Assembly (NCBI GenBank): GCA_019685575.1
Contig: JABFQO010000002.1
Span: 62,001 to 126,000, forward strand
Source of the DNA: Candidatus Bathyarchaeota archaeon A05DMB-4
Lineage (GTDB): Archaea > Thermoproteota > Bathyarchaeia > Bathyarchaeales > SOJC01
Length of the DNA stretch: 64,000 bases
Direction of reading: 5' to 3'
Shown piece after piece: positions 43,121-51,258 of this stretch. Under the pieces are notes generated by a model that saw only the letters and a program-made list of their open reading frames with translations, made no database searches and was not told the origin of the DNA. The stretch's first letter is position 1, and the number at the start of each line of letters is the position of its first letter. The position numbers and the translations under genes were made by a program.

Positions 43121-44479
43121 ATGGTTCAGACGGTTAAGAAAGGTTTTATTGCGGGTAAGGATAATCTTTGGATATTTGACCTTCTCGACGATGGTGCGGT
43201 TAGGGCGGATTTGGGCGGTAGTGATGTTTTGCGGACGCGGGCGTCTAGGGATGCGTTGTGTGTGGTTTGTAAGGGTAGTCGTATGTTGTGCGGTAAGTCG
43301 CGTTGTCCTGTTGTGGTGCGGGTGAATCAGTTTTTCCGTACTGCACCGTTGTTGAGCGAAGAGGTTGATGGTGCGTCGCCGCCTAGTGTGTTTGTGGGCA
43401 GGATAGGCTATCCGTATGTTTATGCAGGACCGATGGTGCCGCCTGTGCATGAGGATACGAGTTTTTATGATTTGCCCGAGTTGTGGTTCGGAAAGGCGAT
43501 TGACGAAATCGTAGGTTTTAGGAGCATGCTGGTGAGGGGAAAGTATCGTGTTCATGTGAGGCGGTTTGAGGAGGCTGGGAAAATTATGGATTTGACGCGA
43601 GAGTTAGCCTTGGCTGTGGAGCCTACTGACGTGGAGTTGGGGTTGACTCGCAAGCCAAGAGGATTCTTGGTGTTGGACGATGATGTGCAACCGTTTGGTC
43701 CAAGCGCGCCGATACGTGATTTGCGTGTTGGCAACGCCAAGTGGGATCATCAGGTTGAGAAGGCTTACTATGATACGGATTTGCGGGCGGCTGATGCTGT
43801 GCGGGAGTTGTTTACTAAAGGGGTTTTGGTGACGAAGATTCAGCGGGCTTTCAGCGTGGGTGCGTTTGGGCTTGGGGCGGATAGGCGTTTGGTGCTCACT
43901 CGGTGGAGTATCACGGCTGTTGATAGTATTTTGTCGAATGATTTGATGGGCAAGATTAAGACGTTTCCGTTGATTAACGAGTTTCGTGTTTACGAGTCGA
44001 CTTACTTGGAAAACCAGTTTGAAGTGTTGATGTTGCCAGATGCTTGGAGTTATGAGGCGATTGAAGCGTGGTATCCTGGCACGGTGTGGAATCCTTCTGG
44101 AAAAAGCATAGTCATGTTCGGTGATTGGGAAGGCTATGATGGACGAACCACTTACGCTGATATTGGCGGGTGCTATTACGCGGCACGGTTGGCTGTTTGT
44201 GAATTGTTGATGAAGGAAAGGAGACAAGCCAGAGTGATAGTGCTGAGGGAAGCAAGACCGGGTTATATCATGCCGGTGGGCGTGTGGCAAGTCAGAGAAA
44301 ACGTGCGCAACGCTATGCGGCAGCAACCGCTAAAGTATAACACGCTTGAAGAAGCGTTAAAACGAGTACAGAGCCAATTTCACATACCAATCAAGCAATG
44401 GATAAACAAGAGTGAACTCATAAAGAACGCCTTGTATCAACAGAAGATTACGAAGTATATGCGTGCCAAGGTGCCATGA
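43121..44479 (+). CDS. nreA: DNA repair protein NreA
   Basis: A 452-residue member of the archaeal Nre family. The N-terminal zinc cluster is CVVCKGSRMLCGKSRCP (47-63). The FVGRIGYPYVYAGPMVPP block (about 90-107) and the C-terminal LTRWSITAVDSILS and SIVMFGDWEGYDGRTTYADI stretches are typical. NreA takes part in DNA damage repair with PCNA in other archaea, but a canonical C-terminal PIP box is not seen in the last residues (KITKYMRAKVP). NucS, another repair nuclease, is encoded convergently 55 nt away. The coding strand is G/T-rich. An antisense 240-codon open frame is a by-product. Confidence 0.9.
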   Translation: MVQTVKKGFIAGKDNLWIFDLLDDGAVRADLGGSDVLRTRASRDALCVVCKGSRMLCGKSRCPVVVRVNQFFRTAPLLSEEVDGASPPSVFVGRIGYPYVYAGPMVPPVHEDTSFYDLPELWFGKAIDEIVGFRSMLVRGKYRVHVRRFEEAGKIMDLTRELALAVEPTDVELGLTRKPRGFLVLDDDVQPFGPSAPIRDLRVGNAKWDHQVEKAYYDTDLRAADAVRELFTKGVLVTKIQRAFSVGAFGLGADRRLVLTRWSITAVDSILSNDLMGKIKTFPLINEFRVYESTYLENQFEVLMLPDAWSYEAIEAWYPGTVWNPSGKSIVMFGDWEGYDGRTTYADIGGCYYAARLAVCELLMKERRQARVIVLREARPGYIMPVGVWQVRENVRNAMRQQPLKYNTLEEALKRVQSQFHIPIKQWINKSELIKNALYQQKITKYMRAKVP

Positions 44480-44533
44480 GGTACGATGCCTTATGATAGG
44501 GTGAAGAAAGAGACAAACCGCTGGTTCCTTGTT

Positions 44534-45328
44534 TCAAAAATACTCTGCAAGTTTCTTGGTCTTTGTTCTTCGCAGGATTTCGGCGCATTTTTTGGGGTCT
44601 AACGCCTTGTACTCCAAGCCCAGTGATGTTAACAGTCTCTGCATTCCTTTGGCTATGCTCGGTGCGGCTAGGACTCCTCTAACTTCGCGGTTCACTGTGC
44701 TCCTTATCGCCTCCACATACCGTGCCAACTGCAACGCCGCTTCTCTACCCGCGGTTTTGCGTTTAATTTCCACGACCACAAACCTGCCTTCCTTGTCAAC
44801 ACCGTAAACGTCTACAAACCCATGTTCCACCTTCTTCTCATAACTGATAGGCTTGAAACCCGCCTCAAACAAAGACGGCTCCGCCAAAACCGCTCGGTGC
44901 ATGTCTTCTTCGCTCGCGTAAAGTGAAAACTCGCCGCGGTCAACAAGGCTCAAGGCACTCGCCAAATAAACACGGTCAAAATAAACGTGAACTGCTTCCC
45001 GAGGTTGGCGACGTACAGCCCTAACCTGCAACGCGCCATCCACAACCAACGTATTAAAAACGCAACCCGGCGGTTGCCAATTCACGGGCTCGTATCCGCC
45101 TGAACGATGCACCAGCACAGACCCGTCATCTTTTATCATCACAATCCGTTCGCCAGGTTCGAGTCGACTGCTCGCCCGTCCACGATAATCCACCCAGCAA
45201 TTACCCACCAGAATCAAGGCTTTGTGCTGCGCTAAGGCTTCCTTAACCAAACGCTCCGCCTCGGTTAATGAGGGATTCTCCAACGCGACGATGGGCTTCC
45301 GCAAAGACACAACAATTCGCCAACACAC
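44534..45328 (-). CDS. nucS: Endonuclease NucS (EndoMS)
   Basis: A 264-residue NucS from GTG 45328, chosen since it gives the known family length and the extra upstream reading frame would run into the divergent methyltransferase gene. The C-terminal nuclease domain has FVDVYGVDKEGRFVVVEIKR, with the D and ExK catalytic residues, and QLARYVEAI. The N-terminal dimerisation domain (RIVVSLRKPIVALENPSL) is intact. NucS/EndoMS cuts both strands at G-T and related mismatches and acts in the mismatch repair of archaea without MutS/L. The product ends TKKLAEYF, in the position where NucS proteins carry a PCNA-binding tail. Confidence 0.92.
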   Translation of the reverse strand: MCWRIVVSLRKPIVALENPSLTEAERLVKEALAQHKALILVGNCWVDYRGRASSRLEPGERIVMIKDDGSVLVHRSGGYEPVNWQPPGCVFNTLVVDGALQVRAVRRQPREAVHVYFDRVYLASALSLVDRGEFSLYASEEDMHRAVLAEPSLFEAGFKPISYEKKVEHGFVDVYGVDKEGRFVVVEIKRKTAGREAALQLARYVEAIRSTVNREVRGVLAAPSIAKGMQRLLTSLGLEYKALDPKKCAEILRRTKTKKLAEYF

Positions 45329-45367
45329 TTTATCTAACAAACCGTACAAATACCTTTTCGACCGCAA

Positions 45368-45928
45368 ATGACGAGGCGATGGAACGAAAAAAAGAAGACA
45401 ATACGGCACTACGACCAAACTGCGAAAGTTTACGATGAACGCTACGCGAAGGAACAAAACACAAAAATAACCGCTACGCTGGAACACCTTCACCCAGCAG
45501 ATACAACCCTCGTATTGGACGCTGGATGCGGAACAGGACTACTTTTCAGTCACATCGCAGATAAAACCAAACAAACCGTCGGCATAGACACGTCAAAAAA
45601 CCTGCTTGAACAAGCAAAAAACAAAGCCAAAACACGCACGAACATCCACCTTGTGCAAGCCGACGTTGACCATGCGCCGTTCAAGAACAAAACCTTCACC
45701 ACGACATTCGCACTAACGTTACTGCAAAACATGCCCAACCCAGAAAACACGCTAAACGAAATCAAGAGAATCACACAACCAAAAGGCACAATCATAATCA
45801 CGGGCCTCAAGAAAAAATTCTCGCTGAAAAATTTCGTCCAACTACTAAAAAACGTACACTTAAAAATCCTACTTATAAAAACAGACGAAAAACTGAAGGA
45901 CCATATTGCCATTTGCCGAAAACATTAA
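45368..45928 (+). CDS. Class I SAM-dependent methyltransferase
   Basis: A 186-residue Rossmann methyltransferase. Motif I is VLDAGCGTGLLFSHI (about 48-62), motif II VGIDTSKNLLEQAK, and LVQADVDHAPFKNKTF with FALTLLQNMPNPENTL downstream. The substrate is unknown; the fold resembles UbiE/class 11 small-molecule methyltransferases. It is divergent from nucS with only 39 nt between the starts, so both promoters overlap. The last four bases overlap the convergent gatE stop. The coding strand is very A/C-rich, in contrast to nreA 1 kb away. Confidence 0.85.
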   Translation: MTRRWNEKKKTIRHYDQTAKVYDERYAKEQNTKITATLEHLHPADTTLVLDAGCGTGLLFSHIADKTKQTVGIDTSKNLLEQAKNKAKTRTNIHLVQADVDHAPFKNKTFTTTFALTLLQNMPNPENTLNEIKRITQPKGTIIITGLKKKFSLKNFVQLLKNVHLKILLIKTDEKLKDHIAICRKH

Positions 45929-47823
45929 GCAAACTGCTTCAATTTCTTCTTCAACAGTTCACTAACCGATTCTGCTTTGGCTTTGCCACGTGCTTGCTTC
46001 ATTATTATGCCCATCAAAGCGCCAAAAGCAGCCGTGCCACGCTCCTTCACTAGCGCCGCGTTGTCCCGTATGGCATCGTCAATAATTCGTTCTAGCTCCT
46101 CAGGTTTTAGCGTGCCCAACCCGAGATTTTCTACTGCTTGGGCGACGGTTGCGGTTTCGTTTTTTGCGAGCCAACCCAGTACGTCTGGAATTGCCTCCTT
46201 TGCCAGTTCTCCAGAGCCGACTGCCCTGAACAACTCTATAAACTGCTCGTCAGAAACGTTTTCCACGGCGAAGCCCTCACGCTTCAGCGCCTTCAAAGTT
46301 TCAGTCAAGGCAACCGCCACCGTCGTCGCCGAAACCCCACAGTTCTGCACGATAACCTCGAAAAGTTGACTATACTCCGAATCCAAAACCTGCCTCGCCA
46401 ACTTCTCATTCAAAGCATAATCCATCATCAAACGTTGCATCTTCTGCTCGGGCAATTCGGGAAGCTGCGAACGAAGTTGCGCAAGGTATTCGGGTTTGAC
46501 TTGTATCGGCGGCACATCCGTCTCGGGATACATACGCGCTGCGCCCGGGCGAGGACGCATATAGCGGGTTGTGCCGTCAGGGTTGGCGGCGCGAGTTTCT
46601 TCGGGTACGCCTTCAAGCGCTTCTCTCGCCCTTTCCGCGACTGCTTTTAGAGCGTCAAATGCGTTTCCCTTGGAGTCAGCGACAAAAACAACCGCGTCTT
46701 GGTCGGTGGCGTTCATGGTTTTTTTGAGTTTTTCGGTTTCTTCCTTTGTGATGCCGTAGGCGGGTAACTCGTCGGTGTGGAAAATTCCGCCTACTTTGCC
46801 CCAGAACCGTGCGCGGTCAGCCATTTCGCTTCCTAACCGTATGCCCGTGGTTAGTTCTTTTTTCAGTAGCCCAGTGAATTTTGGTAGCTTGACGGCGAAG
46901 ACTTGTTTGCCTTTGCTTAGTGCGGTTTTGATGACTTTGCATTCGGTTTGTTGAAAAACAGGCGTGACGTTCGAGAATTCTTCTTTTAGTTCTTCTTTTT
47001 TTATCGTGCGTTTTTGTAGTTCTTCTTTTATTTTGATGAGGTTAAGTTGTCTTTCCACTTCGCGTTCAATGACGACGGAAACGAGTTCGAGCTCCTGAAC
47101 ACCTTTTATTTCAATGAGCGCGCCGTTCGGAATGGACACGTTTAAGTCTTGACGAATAGAACCCAGCCCCCGCTTTACTTTTCCAGTGGCACGAAGTATT
47201 CGTCCTATAGCAAGCGCAACTTCTTCCGCTTCTTTCGGCGAATAAATCACGGGCGCGGTTGCGATTTCGATTAAAGGTATGCCCAAACGGTCAATTCGGT
47301 AGCGGATTACGTTGCCTTCTTCGCCGGTTTTTCGCGCTGCGTCCTCCTCAAGTCCGATGTGTTGTATCGGGATTTTTTTGTCCTTAACCATGATTTCGCC
47401 GTCCATTGCCACGACGCATGTGCGTTGGAAGCCCGTGGTGTTGGAGCCGTCGATGACGGTTTTTCGCATAACGTAAACTTCGTCGATTGGTTTCGCGTTC
47501 ATCAATAAACCCACCAAAAGCGCGATTTCTAGGGCTTCAGGATTAAGCTGATGCGGTGGCTCTTCGTCCATTTCGACTAGGCAACTGGTTTCGTTGTTTG
47601 CTTCGTATAGGATTTTGACGCCCTTCTGGAACTCGAAAAATGCCGCTGGGTCGATTTGTCCCAGTTCGCTCTGCGTGGGACGCAAGCGTCGGAGGAAAGT
47701 GATGGTGGGTTCTTCAGTGAATAGTTTGGGCGGGCAGTTGCAGAACAGTTTCGCTGAAGTGTTGAGTTGCTGGTGGATTTCGAGCCCTGCTTTTAAGCCC
47801 ACTTTAGCATAGTCAATCGTCAT
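45925..47823 (-). CDS. gatE: Glutamyl-tRNA(Gln) amidotransferase subunit E
   Basis: A 632-residue GatE. It opens GLKAGLEIHQQLNTSAKLFC with the GatB-type catalytic cradle, then IDRLGIPLIEIATAPVIYSP, followed by the archaeal AspRS-like insertion (about 270-410) and the helical tail domain (YALNEKLARQVL to the end). With GatD it converts Glu-tRNA(Gln) to Gln-tRNA(Gln), the archaeal route that replaces glutaminyl-tRNA synthetase. It overlaps gatD by 11 nt. The full domain set and length make the call firm. Confidence 0.96.
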   Translation of the reverse strand: MTIDYAKVGLKAGLEIHQQLNTSAKLFCNCPPKLFTEEPTITFLRRLRPTQSELGQIDPAAFFEFQKGVKILYEANNETSCLVEMDEEPPHQLNPEALEIALLVGLLMNAKPIDEVYVMRKTVIDGSNTTGFQRTCVVAMDGEIMVKDKKIPIQHIGLEEDAARKTGEEGNVIRYRIDRLGIPLIEIATAPVIYSPKEAEEVALAIGRILRATGKVKRGLGSIRQDLNVSIPNGALIEIKGVQELELVSVVIEREVERQLNLIKIKEELQKRTIKKEELKEEFSNVTPVFQQTECKVIKTALSKGKQVFAVKLPKFTGLLKKELTTGIRLGSEMADRARFWGKVGGIFHTDELPAYGITKEETEKLKKTMNATDQDAVVFVADSKGNAFDALKAVAERAREALEGVPEETRAANPDGTTRYMRPRPGAARMYPETDVPPIQVKPEYLAQLRSQLPELPEQKMQRLMMDYALNEKLARQVLDSEYSQLFEVIVQNCGVSATTVAVALTETLKALKREGFAVENVSDEQFIELFRAVGSGELAKEAIPDVLGWLAKNETATVAQAVENLGLGTLKPEELERIIDDAIRDNAALVKERGTAAFGALMGIIMKQARGKAKAESVSELLKKKLKQFA

Positions 47824-49156
47824 ATTGTTTCTCCTCTTCGTACATGCTACACGGAGAAAATTCGTGGGCGATGTTTGTTTTTAAAAGACGCTTTGCCTCG
47901 TCCGTGTTTTTTGTTTGGCCTAAAACCCACATAAGTTTGACCAGAGCAGTCTCAGCGAGCATGTCATCAAGGGGCACGACGCCCATAGCGAGAAGGTCTC
48001 GACCCGTATCGTAAACAGTCATGCCCAACCGTCCCCAGATACACTGCGAAGCCATAGCCACTATCACGTTTTGTTCGATCGCCTTTCGCACGGCTGGAAA
48101 CAGATGGTTCCCAACGTGACCAAGCCCCGTACCTTCGAGGACGATGCCCTTGTAACCGTTCTCCACGTGCCAATCGATCGTTTTCGGGTTCATGCCGGGA
48201 TAAAACTTGACGAGCGCCACTTTTTCGTCAAAATCAGGCTTTAACACGAGTTTGCGGTTGGACTCACGTTTGTTGTAATCTTCCACAAGCATAGACAATT
48301 TTCCGTCTCTTAACCTTGCAACGGGCAAAGCGTTTATCGATTTGAAGGCGTCTCGCCGGCTAGTGTGACATTTTCTAGCCTTTGTTCCGCGATGAAAAAC
48401 AATCGCCTCGTCCGAAATGCTCTCATGCATGCACACAACAACCTCTGCAAAAGGTGCGGTCGCGGCGGCTTGAACAGCGCCCAGGAGGTTTGTCGCTGCG
48501 TCTGAGCTGGGGCGGTCTGCTGAACGTTGCGAGCCGACTAGCACGACTGGGACGGGCAAGTTTTGTAAAGCGAAGCTTAGTGCTGCGGCGGTGTAGCCCA
48601 GTGTGTCGGTGCCGTGTGCAATGACGATGCCTGATTTGCCTTTTTCAATGTGCTTGGCGACGTTTTTCGAGATTTCCGTCCAGTGTTTAGGCGTTATGTT
48701 TTCGCTGAACAGGCTGAATACGATTTCGGCGTCTATGACGGCTATGTCTGCGAGTTCGGGAACCACGCTGTACAAGTCATTTGCGGTCAACGCGGGTCTC
48801 ACGCCGCCCGTTCGGTAGTCGACGCGGCTTGCGATTGTGCCGCCCGTGCTTAAGATGGCAACTTTGGGCAGGTTTTCCTTTTGTTTTGGCAGTGGTGGCG
48901 GTTGAAAGGTTGGTTTGGCGCCGACGCCGATTCTTTCGATCTTGGTGGTCGGGGTGATTTGAACGCCGACGTTGTAGCCGTTTCGCATTTTTAAGACTAT
49001 GTGTTTGTGGTTGCCGTTTTCGCTTCTCGGGATAAGTATGCCTTCGTAGGTTCGGTCGTCCTTAGTCACTCGAAGAATATCGCCAATCTCCGCGCCGGCT
49101 TTTTTCAACGCTTGAAGTGCATCTCCTTTGTAGCCAGAGAGCGTTTCTTTATTCAT
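47813..49156 (-). CDS. gatD: Glutamyl-tRNA(Gln) amidotransferase subunit D
   Basis: A 447-residue GatD. An N-terminal beta-barrel domain (about 1-75) precedes an asparaginase-like domain. The first catalytic threonine lies in ILSTGGTIAS (101-110) and the second in VIAHGTDTLGYTAAAL. It frees ammonia from glutamine and passes it to GatE. The N-terminal domain distinguishes it from plain L-asparaginase. The gene is the partner of gatE, with translational coupling, and follows elp3 by 6 nt. Confidence 0.96.
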   Translation of the reverse strand: MNKETLSGYKGDALQALKKAGAEIGDILRVTKDDRTYEGILIPRSENGNHKHIVLKMRNGYNVGVQITPTTKIERIGVGAKPTFQPPPLPKQKENLPKVAILSTGGTIASRVDYRTGGVRPALTANDLYSVVPELADIAVIDAEIVFSLFSENITPKHWTEISKNVAKHIEKGKSGIVIAHGTDTLGYTAAALSFALQNLPVPVVLVGSQRSADRPSSDAATNLLGAVQAAATAPFAEVVVCMHESISDEAIVFHRGTKARKCHTSRRDAFKSINALPVARLRDGKLSMLVEDYNKRESNRKLVLKPDFDEKVALVKFYPGMNPKTIDWHVENGYKGIVLEGTGLGHVGNHLFPAVRKAIEQNVIVAMASQCIWGRLGMTVYDTGRDLLAMGVVPLDDMLAETALVKLMWVLGQTKNTDEAKRLLKTNIAHEFSPCSMYEEEKQYDD

Positions 49157-49162
49157 GTTTTT

Positions 49163-50755
49163 TTACTCCAATTTTTTTGACATGTACGGCCCATCGTACG
49201 TGTAGCCTCTGCGCATGTAGTACTGTTTTGTCCCGAGCGCACTTATAACTGCAACCTTCTCGCGTCCATAGTCTTCCCTCGCGACTCTTTCGGCTTCGGC
49301 TAGGAGAACGTTGCCGTAGCCTTTATGTTGCCATGCTTTGGATAAACGTTTACCAACGGGAACCAAAGTTCCATAGACATGCAGTTCTCGCACGATAGCG
49401 CATGGCGTTTTGTTTATTTCTGGGCGATGCGCCTTTTCTAATGGAACCCGTAGCCGTAAATAGCCCACGAGCACGTCGTTCTCGATGTCTTCGGCGGAGA
49501 TGAACACGTCTTCACCGTTGTTTGCTGATTGTTTGTGCATCAGAATTTGAATTTTTTCTGAACTTGGACTCACGCCGTCTTGAAGCAACCGATGGCCCAC
49601 TTCGCGGCATCTTATGCAACGGCAACGCACTCCTTGCGCTTCCAGTTTTTTCCGAACGATTTGGCGAAGGTTGCTCTTGTTGACGCCTGCGGCTATGTGG
49701 TCGGCGGGGATGTCTCTTTGAACACGCATAACCCGCACCCAGGGCGGGATGATTTTCTTGACTTCGACGATTAACTCCGCCGCCTCCTCGGTAGTAAGGG
49801 GCTCGTATTTACCGTTTTTCCACCAATCGTAGGCTCTTGTGCCTTCGATAACGAGGCAAGGATAGATTTTTATCATGTCGGGCATAAAGCGGCTGTCAGT
49901 GAAGATAGTTTTGAACGCTTCCAAATCACGTTTAAAATCCGAGCCGGGTAGTCCCGGCATCATGTGGTAAACAATTTTCAAGCCTGCGTCTTTTAGCATC
50001 TGCGTGGCGGTGACTACATCTTCAACCGTGTGTTTTCTGCCCACCAAGCCATAAACGCTGTCATCTGGATTTTGAACACCAAGCTCCACCCGCGTAACTC
50101 CCATGCCCAGCATATGATCGATGTGCTCTTTTTTTGCCCAGTCTGGACGAGTTTCCACCGTGATGCCCACGTTGCGGATTCGGCTGGTTTCTGCCAGTTT
50201 TTTTGCTTCCTGAAGAGAATCAGTTTGTTTGCCGATTATAGCGTCGAGGCATCGCTTGATGAAGTTTTCTTGGTATTCCAACGGCGTTGCCGGGAAAGTG
50301 CCGCCCATGACAATGAGTTCTATCTTGTCCACCTTGTGCCCGATGGCTTCCAACTGGCGGACACGGCTCTGCACCTGCTTGTACGGGTCGTATTGGTTTT
50401 GCATTCCCCGCATCGTAGCAGGCTCAAAACCCGTGTAGCTCTGCGGCACACCGACAGACGGGCCGCCGGGACAGTAAGCGCACGGGTTCGTTTGCGGACA
50501 TGGATAAGGCTTCGTCATAACGGCGACAACCGTCACTCCCGAGATCGTGCGGGTAGTTTTTCTCCGCAGGAGAGGAAGCAGTTTGCGTTTTTCCACGGGT
50601 TTTAAGTAGGTTATGAGTTGTGAGTTGGATGGAATCTGTCCGAGTTTGTGCTTGCCGGCGACGCGGATTTTTTGCAGAGTGACATCTTGCTTGGTTAGGT
50701 TGGAGGTTTTCATGAGGTTTTCGATGATTTCGCGGCAAACAATCTTTTCGCTCAA
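49163..50755 (-). CDS. elp3: Elp3-type tRNA uridine-34 carboxymethyl-modifying enzyme
   Basis: A 530-residue Elp3. The radical-SAM part has PYPCPQTNPCAYCPGGP near residue 84; the cluster cysteines 86, 92 and 95 are spaced Cx5Cx2C, and the YTGFEPATMRG segment follows as usual. The C-terminal acetyltransferase (GNAT) domain holds IVRELHVYGTLVPVG and KGYGNVLLAEAERVA. It puts the carboxymethyl group on C5 of wobble uridine using acetyl-CoA and SAM. It heads the operon elp3-gatD-gatE, three tRNA-function genes. The gap before it holds no gene. Confidence 0.94.
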   Translation of the reverse strand: MSEKIVCREIIENLMKTSNLTKQDVTLQKIRVAGKHKLGQIPSNSQLITYLKPVEKRKLLPLLRRKTTRTISGVTVVAVMTKPYPCPQTNPCAYCPGGPSVGVPQSYTGFEPATMRGMQNQYDPYKQVQSRVRQLEAIGHKVDKIELIVMGGTFPATPLEYQENFIKRCLDAIIGKQTDSLQEAKKLAETSRIRNVGITVETRPDWAKKEHIDHMLGMGVTRVELGVQNPDDSVYGLVGRKHTVEDVVTATQMLKDAGLKIVYHMMPGLPGSDFKRDLEAFKTIFTDSRFMPDMIKIYPCLVIEGTRAYDWWKNGKYEPLTTEEAAELIVEVKKIIPPWVRVMRVQRDIPADHIAAGVNKSNLRQIVRKKLEAQGVRCRCIRCREVGHRLLQDGVSPSSEKIQILMHKQSANNGEDVFISAEDIENDVLVGYLRLRVPLEKAHRPEINKTPCAIVRELHVYGTLVPVGKRLSKAWQHKGYGNVLLAEAERVAREDYGREKVAVISALGTKQYYMRRGYTYDGPYMSKKLE

Positions 50756-50900
50756 CTGGGCACACGACGCTAAGAATATGCACCACAGACCATAAAAATA
50801 AACCTACAGCAAAACAAGCCATCATAGTGCGATGCAGAAACGATACTAGACTAGGAGAAGGCGTGTATGTTCCATCACAAGTTTCTTCAGTAAAAGAGGG

Positions 50901-51095
50901 CTAAATGCTCTGTTTTGGCGACGTTGGGAATTCGTGGCCACATTTTGGGCATTTTATTCCTTCGCAATGGATGAGTGAAGGACAACTTTTGCAGGCGAAG
51001 GCTCTGCCGTAAGAAACGTCGAAGACGAACCCGCATTTTGGACAGCGCACTATGTGTTTTGTTTTGGACAAGCCAACGTCGCCCTCCGCAAGCAT
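50901..51095 (-). CDS. Small double zinc-ribbon protein
   Basis: A 64-residue protein with three CxxC pairs: CPKC (18-21), CKSC (35-38) and CPKC (49-52), forming one or two rubredoxin-like zinc knuckles. It is mainly the binding scaffold with a short tail (FPTSPKQSI). Such proteins bind nucleic acid or partner proteins; the function is unknown. It is divergent from the TackOD1-type gene (51259), which is itself rich in cysteine pairs. The alternative, slightly longer frame in another phase (50887-51099) lacks this pattern and is rejected. Confidence 0.7.
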   Translation of the reverse strand: MLAEGDVGLSKTKHIVRCPKCGFVFDVSYGRAFACKSCPSLIHCEGIKCPKCGHEFPTSPKQSI

Positions 51096-51258
51096 TCATG
51101 TTAAACAGTCGTGTGACAGTTTAAAGGCTTTCCTAATCTTGACCACGAATACTGACGCAGTATTATCAAACCTTTTTAATCATAAAACCTCTACATTTTG
51201 CAGACAAAAAACTATTATAGCCAAAAAAATGAATTTCAGTAAGCCTTGGTAGGTATGC

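Noticed and set aside
43604-44326. 240-codon open frame antisense to nreA
   Set aside because: It has His/Gln/Ser-rich random-looking translation, and nreA on the other strand is a clear family member.
45329-45493. Longer N-terminus for NucS
   Set aside because: The extra 55 codons cross the start of the divergent methyltransferase gene, are not NucS-like, and make the protein too long for the family.
50887-51099. Alternative 70-codon frame over the zinc-ribbon gene
   Set aside because: Its translation is arginine-rich without cysteine pairs; the other frame has a clear zinc-ribbon pattern.
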